NCBI GenBank assembly: GCA_035651455.1
Contig: DASRFR010000049.1
Coordinates: 165,587-229,586, forward strand
Source: DASRFR01 sp035651455
Lineage (GTDB): Bacteria > Acidobacteriota > Terriglobia > Terriglobales > Acidobacteriaceae
Direction: 5' to 3'
DNA length: 64,000 nt
Positions 44,527 to 53,144 of this stretch are shown piece by piece; position 1 is the first letter of the stretch; the number at the start of each line of letters is the position of its first letter. The notes under the pieces were generated by a model. It was not told the DNA's origin, did no database searches, and worked only from the letters and a program-made list of their open reading frames with translations. Made by a program: the position numbers and the translations under genes.

Positions 44527-45270
44527 ATGAACTTCTCAGGCCGGGTTGCATTCGTGACCGGCGCCTCGCAGGGCATTGGCCGCGCCTGCGCACTGGAGTT
44601 GGCCAAGTCTGGGGCCACGGTCGCGCTGGCTGCGCGCAATCGCGAAAAACTGGAGCAAGTGGCTGCGGAAATGACGTCTGCCGGCGGGACCGCCGCTATC
44701 TTCCCGCTGGATGTCGCGGACGAAGATCAGGTGAAATGCGCATTCAAAGCCGCCATTTCGCAACTGGGCAAGATCGATATTCTGGTGAATAACGCCGGTA
44801 TGACCCGCGACCAGCTCATTATGCGCATGAAGCGCGCCGACTGGGACACGGTCTTGAATACCAACCTGACGTCCGCGTATCTCTGCACTCAGCAGGCGAT
44901 CAGTTCCATGCTGAAGCAACGCTGGGGACGCATTGTCAATGTCACCAGTATTTTCGGGCAGATCGGACAAGCCGGACAGGCCAACTACGCGTCATCCAAA
45001 GCCGGATTGATCGGCTTGACGATGGCGGTCGCGCGCGAAGTTGCCTCGCGCAATATCACCTGCAATGCCGTGGCGCCCGGTTTTATCGAAACCGCCATGA
45101 CCTCGGCTCTGCCCGATGAATTGAAGCAGACTGCACTGAAGATGATTCCCCTCGGACGGGTGGGCACTGTCGAAGAGGTGGCGCATGCCGTCCGCTATCT
45201 CGCTTCCGACGAAGCGTCTTACATCACCGGCCACGTGTTGAACGTGAACGGAGGCATGCTGATGGGCTAG
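44527..45270 (+). CDS. fabG: 3-oxoacyl-ACP reductase (FabG type)
   Basis: This 247-aa short-chain dehydrogenase has the NADP-binding TGASQGIGRA (residues 11-20) and an NNAGMTRDQ motif. The catalytic Ser-Tyr-Lys triad is seen in VNVTSIFGQIGQAGQANYASSKAGLIG. A closing DEASYITGHVLNVNGGMLMG matches FabG. It reduces 3-oxoacyl-ACP in fatty acid synthesis, though other SDR substrates are possible because no fab cluster surrounds it. An AGGAG ribosome site precedes the start. Confidence 0.9.
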   Translation: MNFSGRVAFVTGASQGIGRACALELAKSGATVALAARNREKLEQVAAEMTSAGGTAAIFPLDVADEDQVKCAFKAAISQLGKIDILVNNAGMTRDQLIMRMKRADWDTVLNTNLTSAYLCTQQAISSMLKQRWGRIVNVTSIFGQIGQAGQANYASSKAGLIGLTMAVAREVASRNITCNAVAPGFIETAMTSALPDELKQTALKMIPLGRVGTVEEVAHAVRYLASDEASYITGHVLNVNGGMLMG

Positions 45271-45599
45271 GCTTCCTCCTGGCTCGCATCCCGCCCGCCA
45301 CGCGCGGTACGGAAATCACTCGAGTAGGCAAACTGTTCCTCTTCCATTTGGGGAATTTGCAGCCGAATCTCCATATTCGGCGAGCGCTAAGAAAGTCTGA
45401 GCAAAAGTTGCAGCAATTGCGCCCGGCTCTAAGGTCCCCGATTCGGCCCTGTGGAAATAGCGGCGGAACATGCTTTCTAATATGGGAAGCGACCCGTCCT
45501 TAATAGTTTTCGCAACAGGCAAATTCCACTTGCCAGACGGTACTCCTCTGATTACTATGCAGCAAACCCTCGTGAGAAGTTGAGTAACCTTCTTACCCT
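45271..45599. other. Intergenic region upstream of the XRE regulator
   Basis: About 329 bp separate fabG from the XRE gene. A minus-strand open frame of 68 codons (45316-45522) is present but has no recognisable motif and no clear ribosome site. The region probably holds the promoter of the XRE gene. I see no terminator, repeat or RNA signature in it. Confidence 0.5.
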
Positions 45600-45950
45600 A
45601 TGAATATCGGCGAGACCATTCGCAATTACCGCTTGCAGAAGGGAATGTCCCAGGGCGACATCGAGAAACGCACTGGCCTTTTGCGCTGCTACCTGTCTCG
45701 CGTGGAAAACGGACACACTATTCCGTCCCTCGATACCCTGGCTAAAATTGCCGGAGCCATGGAACTGCCCCTGTCCCAATTCTTTTCCGAAGCGGGACAC
45801 AGCAACGGGAACAAGGGTTTGCCCCAGCTCTCCGATGATGAAGTGCGTTTTCTCAGCCAGATACGTCGCTATGCCGCCAGCCTCAACGATAGCGACCGCA
45901 AGCTGGTATTGGCCATGGTGAAAAAAATGGCCGCCAGCGCCGGGCGCTAG
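45600..45950 (+). CDS. XRE family transcriptional regulator
   Basis: This 116-aa cytoplasmic DNA-binding protein has an N-terminal XRE/Cro helix-turn-helix, with MNIGETIRNYRLQKGMSQGDIEKRTGLLRCYLSRVENG and SLDTLAKIAGAMELPLSQFF. This SinR-like arrangement is followed by a short helical C-terminus (DSDRKLVLAMVKKMAASAG) for dimerisation. No metabolic gene is coupled to it. It lies 26 bp from the convergent pirin gene. Confidence 0.88.
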   Translation: MNIGETIRNYRLQKGMSQGDIEKRTGLLRCYLSRVENGHTIPSLDTLAKIAGAMELPLSQFFSEAGHSNGNKGLPQLSDDEVRFLSQIRRYAASLNDSDRKLVLAMVKKMAASAGR

Positions 45951-45976
45951 CAGCCATCTTCATTTCCTCGCATCGC

Positions 45977-46675
45977 TCAAGCCAAGTCGAAGAGCAGGAC
46001 CTCGCTGTCTTGATTGCCTTTGATCGTGACCTTCTCCTCGTCGCCGATCGCCGCACCATCTCCCTGGTTTAGCGCTTTACCGTTCAGTTCAACCGCCCCC
46101 TTCGCTACCTGCAGCCACCCGAACCGCCCCTGCGCGAATTCGTGGGTGACTTCCTGACCAGGCGCAAGCAGAGATACGTAGAGGCTGGCGTCCTGATTGA
46201 TTTTTACCGATCCATCCTCAGAGTCGTGTGACGCGATCAGCCGCAGTCTGCCTCGCTTCTCCTCCTGGGGAAAGCTCTTTTGCTCATAGCTTGGCGGCAG
46301 GCCACTCTTTTCCGGCATGATCCAGATCTGCAGCAGGTGCACGCTGTCCTTGTCGGATGGGTTGAATTCGCTATGCCGAATGCCGCGTCCCGCGGTCATC
46401 CGCTGGCCGTCGCCCGGCAGGATCACCGAGCCGGTACCCAGGCTGTCCTTGTGCTCGAGCTTGCCTTCCAGGACGTAGGTAATGATCTCCATATCGCGAT
46501 GGGGGTGCGTGGGAAATCCGCCCTGCGGAGCTACGAAATCCTCGTTGATCACCCGCAAGGAACGGAAGCCCATCCACTTGGGATCGTAATACTGGTCGAA
46601 GCTGAACGTGTGCCGCGTGTTCAGCCAGCCATAGTCGCCGCCGCCCCGTTCATTGCTCTTGCGCAGCGTAATCAT
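45977..46675 (-). CDS. Pirin family protein (YhaK-like bicupin)
   Basis: This 232-aa cytoplasmic protein has the pirin N-terminal cupin metal site at His57 and His59 (GGFPTHPHRDMEII), with further ligands in LEGKLEHKDS. A second cupin follows with HEFAQGRFGWLQVAKGAVELNG. Bacterial pirins have quercetin dioxygenase or redox-sensing activity in some cases; the function here is unknown. The start at 46675 is chosen because GGGAAGGAG lies just upstream. A Met 13 codons earlier is weaker. Confidence 0.88.
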   Translation of the reverse strand: MITLRKSNERGGGDYGWLNTRHTFSFDQYYDPKWMGFRSLRVINEDFVAPQGGFPTHPHRDMEIITYVLEGKLEHKDSLGTGSVILPGDGQRMTAGRGIRHSEFNPSDKDSVHLLQIWIMPEKSGLPPSYEQKSFPQEEKRGRLRLIASHDSEDGSVKINQDASLYVSLLAPGQEVTHEFAQGRFGWLQVAKGAVELNGKALNQGDGAAIGDEEKVTIKGNQDSEVLLFDLA

Positions 46676-46840
46676 GAAATCTCCTTCCCATAAAGAATCT
46701 TGATATAAAGACATTTCATTAGACGCGGCAGTGCGGTGAAAAGATTCATGGCGGTCGGAGAGGCGCCGCAGGCGCGCAGCACGGTAGCTCCTGCAGCGGT
46801 TTAGGCATGCGGGGAAGCTGCTGCCGGGGCAGCGGAACGG

Positions 46841-47176
46841 TTACTTTTGCTTCTCTTTCTTGGACTCGGACTTCGCTTCGGACTTCGTTTCGGCCTTGCT
46901 GTCCGATTTCGCCTTGCTGCCTTTCTTTTCGTCGGACTTCGAGCCCTCCGCCTTGGCCGATTCGCCATCGGACGATGCGCTCGTCGCCGAGGATTTGCGG
47001 GCGTAGTCGGTCACGTACCAGCCGGACCCTTTGAACTGCACAGCGGGAGCCGAAATCACCTGTTCCACTCCCCCCGCCCCGCATTCCGGGCACTTCTTCA
47101 CCTTGGGATCGGAGAACTTTTGTATTTTTTCGAAGCGGTGACCACACTTCTTGCACTGGTACTCGTAAAGTGGCAT
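46841..47176 (-). CDS. FmdB-type zinc-ribbon protein
   Basis: This 111-aa protein starts MPLYEYQCKKCGHRFEKIQKF. It has two CxxC pairs (CKKCG and CPECG) forming the FmdB zinc ribbon, then the conserved FKGSGWYVTDYARK. The last 50 residues are a low-complexity Lys/Ser/Glu tail with repeated KSESK-like units, probably disordered and nucleic-acid binding. FmdB proteins are proposed regulators, but evidence is limited. Confidence 0.88.
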   Translation of the reverse strand: MPLYEYQCKKCGHRFEKIQKFSDPKVKKCPECGAGGVEQVISAPAVQFKGSGWYVTDYARKSSATSASSDGESAKAEGSKSDEKKGSKAKSDSKAETKSEAKSESKKEKQK

Positions 47177-47349
47177 GCGACTCCTGCGAGTGGAAGTTGG
47201 TTCGATTCTAGGGTTTCCGGTTGACTTACGTCAATTTGCCTCTTCCTTCGGCGCGACCATAACGCTGCGGCAAACATGCTTTTCTGAATACCGCAATTCG
47301 ACACTTCCCGGCTGCATCGCCGACCGCGCCGAGGTGGTAGACTCCGGGC

Positions 47350-48246
47350 ATGAACGCCAGAGCCTCCGGCGACCACAAACCCTCGAATGCGAGTTCGCTG
47401 GCGCCAGGTCCGACGCTGTATCTCGTGGCTACTCCCATCGGCAACCTTGAGGACATCACGCTGCGCGCGTTGCGCGTATTGAAAGAAGTCGATCTCATCG
47501 CCTGCGAGGACACGAGGCAAACCCAAAAATTGCTGAACCATTACGGCATCACCACCCGCAGCATCAGCTACCACGAGCACAACGAGATGACCCGCGCCGC
47601 CGAACTGGTCATCGACATGGAGCAGGGAACGCGCATTGCGCTGGTCACCGACGCGGGCATGCCGGGCATCTCCGACCCGGGATTTCGCTTGATCGCGCTG
47701 GCCATTCGCCATCACGTGCCCGTCATCCCCATTCCCGGTGCGACCGCCTTTCTCGCGGCCCTGGTGGCCAGCGGCCTGCCGACCGATTCCTTTCGCTTCA
47801 GCGGCTTTTTGCCGGCCAAGCGTGGTCAGCGGCGCCAACTGCTGGAGAGCATTAAGGCCTCGCCGCGTACCCAGGTCTTTTACGAAGCTCCGCATCGTGT
47901 GATTGAGACCCTGGAAGACGTGGTCGAGGTGCTGGGGCCCGAGCGCCAGCTTGTGATCGCGCGCGAAGTCACCAAGATTCATGAAGAGTTTTTACGCGGA
48001 CGTGCTCGCGAAGTGCTCGGCACGCTTAAAAACAGGGCGGAAGTCAAGGGCGAGATCACATTGATCGTCGGCAGGGGGGAGGAGGGAGAGCCAGTCGCAG
48101 CGGCCGGGGCCGGTTCAATTCGCCGGCGCGTCCAGGAACTCATGTCTGGGGAAAATCTGGACGAGAAAGCCGCGTTGAAAAAAGCCGCCAAGGAACGAGG
48201 CGTGTCGAAGAGCGAAGCCTACCGAGAGTTGCAGAGAAGCAAGTAG
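47350..48246 (+). CDS. rsmI: 16S rRNA (cytidine-1402-2'-O)-methyltransferase
   Basis: This 298-aa SAM-dependent methyltransferase modifies C1402 in the ribosomal decoding centre. The tetrapyrrole-methylase fold is seen in LYLVATPIGNLEDITLRALRVLKEVDLIACEDTR. Later come SYHEHNEM, LVTDAGMPGISDPG and VIPIPGATAFLAALVASGLPTDSFRFSGFLP, followed by FYEAPHRVIETLEDV. A C-terminal HTH-like extension is present (DEKAALKKAAKERGVSKSEAYRELQ). It converges with the symporter gene 3 bp later. Confidence 0.96.
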   Translation: MNARASGDHKPSNASSLAPGPTLYLVATPIGNLEDITLRALRVLKEVDLIACEDTRQTQKLLNHYGITTRSISYHEHNEMTRAAELVIDMEQGTRIALVTDAGMPGISDPGFRLIALAIRHHVPVIPIPGATAFLAALVASGLPTDSFRFSGFLPAKRGQRRQLLESIKASPRTQVFYEAPHRVIETLEDVVEVLGPERQLVIAREVTKIHEEFLRGRAREVLGTLKNRAEVKGEITLIVGRGEEGEPVAAAGAGSIRRRVQELMSGENLDEKAALKKAAKERGVSKSEAYRELQRSK

Positions 48247-48249
48247 GGC

Positions 48250-49596
48250 CTAGCGGGGCACAAATTCTCCTTCCCATCTGGCAATGACGACCGTTGCCAG
48301 GCAATTGCCGATTACGTTCACCCCGGTGCGAGCCATGTCCATGAGCTGGTCGATGCCCAGCAAGATAAATATCGGCTCGACCGGCAACCCGACCGTGCCC
48401 GCCGTTGCCAGTAGAATCACGATCGCGGCGCGCGAAACTCCTGCCACGCCTTTGCTGGTCAGCATCAGCACCACAACGATGTACACCTGGCGTCCGAAAC
48501 CAAGCTGGATACCTCCGGCCTGCGCCACGAACACCGCCGCAAGCGAGAGATACAGAGTCGAGCCATCCAGGTTGAAGCTGTACCCCGTCGGCATAATGAA
48601 GGCCACGATGGCGCGGGGCACCCCCAGCGCTTCCATAGACTCCATCGCACGGGGCAGCGCGGCTTCGGAACTCGAAGTGCCGAACGCAATCGATGCCGGT
48701 TCGGCGACCGCGCGAATGAACCGCCTCAACGGAACCTTGGCGATGATGGCGACAGGCAAGAGAACCAGCAGGACGAAAATTACAAGCGCCGCATACAAGG
48801 TCAGTAGCAGCTTGGCGAGATTTCCCAGGATGCCAGCGCCGGTTGAGCCCACGGTGTATGCGATAGCGCCGAGCACTCCCAGGGGTGCAAACCACATCAC
48901 GATATTGGTGAACTTGAACATCACCTCGGTGAGGCTCTCGGTAAAGGCCAGCAGGGGACGCCGCTTGGCGTCGCTGACCAAAATCAGCGCGATTCCGAAG
49001 ATCAGGCTGAACACCACGACTTGCAGCACCTGGTTCTCCGCTATCGACTTGGCAATGTTCTCGGGAAAAACATGCAGCACGGTTTCGCTGGCCGAGAGTT
49101 TCTGGACATTCATCTGCTCGGCGGTGCCTGCGGGAACCTGCGCGCCGACTCCCGCGCGGCTGATGTTAATGGCGGCAAGCCCGATCAGCAGCGCGAGCGT
49201 GGTGACTGCTTCAAAGTAGACAATGGCCTTCAGCCCCATGCGCCCGACCTTTTTCAGATCGGAGTGGGCGGCGATTCCGCTGACCAGCGTGGCGAAGATC
49301 AGCGGAGCAATGATGGTCTTGATCAGACGCAGGAAGATTTGTGCCAGCAGGCGCAAGCTGACCGCGAAGGCGGGGAAGTCGTGACCAATCTCCGCGCCCA
49401 GCACCATGCCGAGAACGATCCAGGTGGTCAGGCTGCGTCGCAGGGCGCTGTAGATGAGGAGGGCGGCGATGCCAAGCCAGCGCGTCGCCGCCAGCGCCGT
49501 GCCGGGGAGTTGAATGATGCCGAGAGAGGTTCCTGCTGCCGCGATCGCCGCGACGAAGATGAGGACCAGAACTGCAATGAATGTGTTGCGCTGCAT
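48250..49596 (-). CDS. Dicarboxylate/amino acid:cation symporter (DAACS family)
   Basis: This 448-aa membrane transporter has an extra N-terminal segment before the conserved core. It carries the hairpin motif GTSSSEAALPRAME, the MPTGYSFNLDGSTLYLSLAAVF helix and the late GIDQLMDMARTGVNVIGN block. Together these define the Glt/DctA fold, which moves aspartate, glutamate or C4-dicarboxylates with Na+ or H+. Which substrate is moved cannot be decided by eye. Confidence 0.92.
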   Translation of the reverse strand: MQRNTFIAVLVLIFVAAIAAAGTSLGIIQLPGTALAATRWLGIAALLIYSALRRSLTTWIVLGMVLGAEIGHDFPAFAVSLRLLAQIFLRLIKTIIAPLIFATLVSGIAAHSDLKKVGRMGLKAIVYFEAVTTLALLIGLAAINISRAGVGAQVPAGTAEQMNVQKLSASETVLHVFPENIAKSIAENQVLQVVVFSLIFGIALILVSDAKRRPLLAFTESLTEVMFKFTNIVMWFAPLGVLGAIAYTVGSTGAGILGNLAKLLLTLYAALVIFVLLVLLPVAIIAKVPLRRFIRAVAEPASIAFGTSSSEAALPRAMESMEALGVPRAIVAFIMPTGYSFNLDGSTLYLSLAAVFVAQAGGIQLGFGRQVYIVVVLMLTSKGVAGVSRAAIVILLATAGTVGLPVEPIFILLGIDQLMDMARTGVNVIGNCLATVVIARWEGEFVPR

Positions 49597-49744
49597 CCGC
49601 GGCGAGAATGGTGCCGTGTTTCAGGCGAGAGTATACGTGAAAACGCGCATGCTCACCGTGGCTGGCATCACCGCCGCTAGCGCTTCTGGGGATTTGCGGC
49701 TGAGAGCTGATGCTGCAAATCGGCTTGACTCCCTGGTCCTACAT

Positions 49745-50206
49745 CTAGCCCTTTGCCGCCAGCTCGCGCTTGACTGCGTCGCTCACCACCTTGCCGTCGA
49801 CGCGAATGCCTCCCGCCTGAAAGCGGCTCATGACGTTCTTCATGACATTCCCCATGTCTTTCATGGTGGGCGATCCCATCTCGGCGATGACGGCGCGCAC
49901 TCCCGCCACGATCTGGTCTTCGCTGGCAGCCTTGGGCAGGTAAGTTTCGATCAGGTTGATTTCCGCGGCTTCCTTGTCCGCCATCTCCTGGCGGCCGCCC
50001 TTGGTGAACTGCTCGACGGAATCCTTGCGCTGCTTGATGAGCGTGCTCAAGACCTGCTGCGATTCCTTGTCGTCAAGCGGCGCCATCTTCTCGATCTCGC
50101 GATTCTTGAGCGCGGTCTTGACCATGCGCAAAGTTGAGAGCCGCTGCTCATCGCGCGCTTTCATAGCGTCAGTGATGTCTTTCTGTATCTGGTCGATCAG
50201 GGGCAT
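49745..50206 (-). CDS. YqeY/GatB-domain protein
   Basis: This 153-aa protein is of the YqeY family, related to the tail of GatB. It has MPLIDQIQKDITDAMKARDEQRLSTLRMVKTALKN at the start, LSTLIKQRKDSVEQF mid-way, and MGNVMKNVMSRFQAGGIRVDGKVVSDAVKREL at the end. YqeY domains are thought to bind tRNA, but no activity is proven. The start at 50206 is preferred because the family N-terminus begins there. It stands alone. Confidence 0.9.
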   Translation of the reverse strand: MPLIDQIQKDITDAMKARDEQRLSTLRMVKTALKNREIEKMAPLDDKESQQVLSTLIKQRKDSVEQFTKGGRQEMADKEAAEINLIETYLPKAASEDQIVAGVRAVIAEMGSPTMKDMGNVMKNVMSRFQAGGIRVDGKVVSDAVKRELAAKG

Positions 50207-50447
50207 GAAGGAATTATAGAGGTCGCCGGGGCAAGAACAATATCGTGCCCAGTATCCTCTCTGGATATAACGGCTCTCCAAACTTTTGTGGTATTACTGC
50301 CATAGTTACCAACTGGCCTCTCGGCGCACCCCTGGGCCATGTACCATCGTGCTCTTCGCCCCTATGCTGGACCCAGCTCAACCCAAACAAAAGTTCAGAA
50401 GTGATCGGCAGGAAGAGACAGATAAGGGACGAGCCGAGGCAGAGAAT

Positions 50448-50864
50448 ATGAAAAGCAAACTGGTACTCATCACGTTGGCACTGCTGGCCGGAATGGCCAA
50501 CGCGCAGGATTTCGTGAGTTCGAAAAAGTTCGCTCTGCCGGACGCCCCCGGCGCCCGTACCTTCTGGACGCCGGAAAACAAGATCGACTTCACCATCTTC
50601 GCCGCGCAGCTCACTGCCGACGCCATCACCACGCAACGCGGTCTTAACCAGCACTATCGCGAAGTTAATCCCATCGCGCGTCCCTTCGTCACCCAGGGTG
50701 CGGCGGGCGAAGCGGCATTTTCGGCGCTCAGCTTTGGCGCCACGGTCGGGGCGGCATACTTCCTGCACAAGACTCATCACGACAAGGCCCAACGCATCGC
50801 GATGCGGCTGCTGCTGGCCGGAGAAGGCGCGGTGGTCGCGCACAATATCGCAGCATTGCGCTGA
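50448..50864 (+). CDS. Exported hypothetical protein
   Basis: This 138-aa product has a signal peptide (residues about 1-20, ending ANAQ). A segment with KIDFTIFAAQLTADAITTQRGLNQHYREVNPIARP follows, then hydrophobic stretches (about residues 85-108 and 116-135). It looks like a small envelope protein with two membrane-type helices. I recognise no named family. A ribosome-site-like GAGGC precedes the ATG at 50448. Confidence 0.65.
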   Translation: MKSKLVLITLALLAGMANAQDFVSSKKFALPDAPGARTFWTPENKIDFTIFAAQLTADAITTQRGLNQHYREVNPIARPFVTQGAAGEAAFSALSFGATVGAAYFLHKTHHDKAQRIAMRLLLAGEGAVVAHNIAALR

Positions 50865-50991
50865 ACCTGTTGGATTTCTGAGCGGCTGCGACCTGCGGCC
50901 GCTCGCAACTTTGCCCTAAGCACTCTAAGAGCAATCCAGAACAGACCAATTAAGCTTCTAAAACGACAGCGAGCCTGGATTCATGTCCCGT

Positions 50992-52188
50992 CTATTTCGC
51001 AGGCGGGCGCTGGTTGCGTGAGGTTTGAACGGTAGCCTCTGGAAATTGCGCCACCGAAAATGCGCGGTTCGCGAACACGTGGAGCAGATAGCCTTCAATA
51101 ATTTCTGTCGTGATGCTCAGCACCCGCCGCGCATCGAGATAGGTTCCGCCAAACTGCGTCAGGGTACCCGGCATGGTGATGGGCGCATCGCTGTAACTCA
51201 TGTGTCCAGTTCCATGGATGGAGACGATCCAGGCATCGGGTCCGGGATGCGCCAGCAGCTTGGCGGTTTCCGCACTGATGGCTTCGCCCTTGGCCTTCCA
51301 CTGTTCGGGATCGCGATGCAGCCGGAGCAGATCAGCGTCGCTATAGTCGGGCTGGCTGCGCAACATCAGCGTGCTTGTCGTGATCCCCTGTTCCGCAACC
51401 GGAGTCCCGGCAATGCCGTCGAGGTCGACGCACCCTCTTACCCGCTGATCTGCCATGCACAAGTCCAGCGCTGCTGCTCCTCCCAGTGAATGTCCGATGG
51501 CAGCGATGCGCGTTGGATCGATGTGCGTCGCGATACCGCGGACGAGCGGCAATTTCAGATCAGCGGGATTGGTGAGGAGTTCATTCCCGAGGTCCGACAT
51601 GTGCGCCGCCATGTGCTGCGCCTGCTTTCCAAAGCCGGCTTCGTCGGCGGCGTCAGGCGCTTCCTGCACACGCTTGCCATCACGCACCAGGAATCCGCCT
51701 TCGCTGAAATCCACGGTGGCCACGATGTAGCCGTCACTCGCCAGTTGCTGCGCGTAATACGAGTAGCTGATCCGGGACATGCCGGCCCCGGGAGCGATCA
51801 TCACGAGGGGAAGGCGCCCGAGTTGCGCAATCGGAGCGTCCATCCGGGCGGCCAGCTTCATGCTCCGCCAGGCATCGAAGATGCAATCCGGCAGGTTGAG
51901 AAACTGTTCCGCGCGCAGCACGCGGACGATATCGGGATCCGGCACATACGCGGCGGGCTGACCTGCTGATTTGGAAATTGCCGGGTACCAGAGCTGCACC
52001 CGGCGCGAGGTGCGGGTCGATTGCAGTTTCTCCACCGGCAACACTGTAGTGCCTACGGCATACTTCCCGGTTGGAGCCGGCAAGTCATGCGCCGGGCAAG
52101 CTTCCTCGGCAAAGGCTGCGGTTAGCAGCGACGTCAGTACCATCAGCAGCGAAAACGTGAGGGAAACCGGGCAGCGCGCAAGACGCAT
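50992..52188 (-). CDS. Exported alpha/beta hydrolase (PAF-acetylhydrolase-like)
   Basis: This 398-aa protein has a signal peptide (about residues 8-27, ending AAFAEE) and the alpha/beta-hydrolase fold. The nucleophile elbow is GHSLGG, the catalytic His lies in IHGTGHMSYSD, and DLDG is a candidate acid site. The chain resembles the platelet-activating-factor acetylhydrolase/dienelactone group, with LPLVMIAPGAG and a strand with YIVATVDFSEGG. The substrate is likely a short-chain or lipid ester in the periplasm. The start at 52188 is chosen for the signal peptide. Confidence 0.82.
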   Translation of the reverse strand: MRLARCPVSLTFSLLMVLTSLLTAAFAEEACPAHDLPAPTGKYAVGTTVLPVEKLQSTRTSRRVQLWYPAISKSAGQPAAYVPDPDIVRVLRAEQFLNLPDCIFDAWRSMKLAARMDAPIAQLGRLPLVMIAPGAGMSRISYSYYAQQLASDGYIVATVDFSEGGFLVRDGKRVQEAPDAADEAGFGKQAQHMAAHMSDLGNELLTNPADLKLPLVRGIATHIDPTRIAAIGHSLGGAAALDLCMADQRVRGCVDLDGIAGTPVAEQGITTSTLMLRSQPDYSDADLLRLHRDPEQWKAKGEAISAETAKLLAHPGPDAWIVSIHGTGHMSYSDAPITMPGTLTQFGGTYLDARRVLSITTEIIEGYLLHVFANRAFSVAQFPEATVQTSRNQRPPAK

Positions 52189-52304
52189 AGCGCTAAGGTC
52201 GCACGACCTCTGGGCTCGCATAGATGTATGGACGTCCTGGGAGGAAATTGGTCTCACTTGCCGCCGACAATGCAGCCAGCAAAATTTCAAGGTCAAAATC
52301 GAAA

Positions 52305-52961
52305 TCACGCGGCGCTGAGGCGGCTCGCGAGTTCGCTGTGTCCCTTTTCCTTGGCGACATCCAGGGGAGTAAGTCCGACGTCGTTCTTCAAAGTTGGGTC
52401 GGCGCCGTGCTTGATCAGCAGATCGACCATGTCCTCATCGCCATCCTGGGCTGCAGCGTGAATGGGGGTCCATCCGCCATGCTGGCGAGCATTGGGATCC
52501 GCGCCATGCTCCAGCAAAATACGTACAGTCGCAAAGTTATGTCCGGCGGCAGCGGAATGGAGCGGCGCGACCTGCATGCCATTGCGTGAGGCCACGTTGA
52601 CGTCGCTCCCAGCTTCGACCAGAGCGCGCGCGGTTTCCGGATGGCTGAAAAACGCGGCCAGGTGGAGCGCCGTAAAACCATCAGGCGACCAGCCCCGGAC
52701 GAGCGACGGGTCGGCGCGCAGGAGTTCGTCAACCCGGCGGGTCTCGCCCAGGCCGGCAGCTTCAAAGATGTCGAGGTTCGGGTTAGCTACCCGCAGAAGG
52801 TCAACCGCGCCCTGCTGTCCATGGTAGAGGGCGAGCATCATGGCGGAAACGCCGTGGCTGTCGCGGGCGGAAGCGGCCGTAGCATCCTGCTCGAGTATCT
52901 CTCGCACCCGCGCACCATCACGATCTTTTATGGCTTCGATCAGCTGCCCGCGAGTATCCAT
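52305..52961 (-). CDS. Ankyrin-repeat protein
   Basis: This 218-aa protein has no signal peptide and is built of about six ankyrin-type repeats, the C-terminal four being clear. These contain DGFTALHLAAFFSHPETARALVEAGSDVN, APLHSAAAGHNFATVRILLEHGADPN, GWTPIHAAAQDGDEDMVDLLIKHGADP and GLTPLDVAKEKGHSELA. It is a protein-interaction scaffold with no enzymatic part. Its partner is unknown. The exported hydrolase gene lies 116 bp downstream on the same strand. Confidence 0.9.
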   Translation of the reverse strand: MDTRGQLIEAIKDRDGARVREILEQDATAASARDSHGVSAMMLALYHGQQGAVDLLRVANPNLDIFEAAGLGETRRVDELLRADPSLVRGWSPDGFTALHLAAFFSHPETARALVEAGSDVNVASRNGMQVAPLHSAAAGHNFATVRILLEHGADPNARQHGGWTPIHAAAQDGDEDMVDLLIKHGADPTLKNDVGLTPLDVAKEKGHSELASRLSAA

Positions 52962-53144
52962 CCTGCACCTCCGAGTTTCTATGCTACCGCATTTGGAGCA
53001 AAGGAAAATTACGGCCAGACTCCGAATCGGAGCACGTCAGCGCGGCAAGTCGCTTACCTGGCCAGCGCCGCGGGCGGTGCGGCGACCACGCGCTGAAACG
53101 GTCTTCCCCACACCTGGCGTGGTGGGCGCGCTGCGCTACGGCAA

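Noticed and set aside
45316..45522. Minus-strand 68-codon open frame between fabG and the XRE gene
   Set aside because: No motif, no ribosome site and no supporting context; probably a chance frame.
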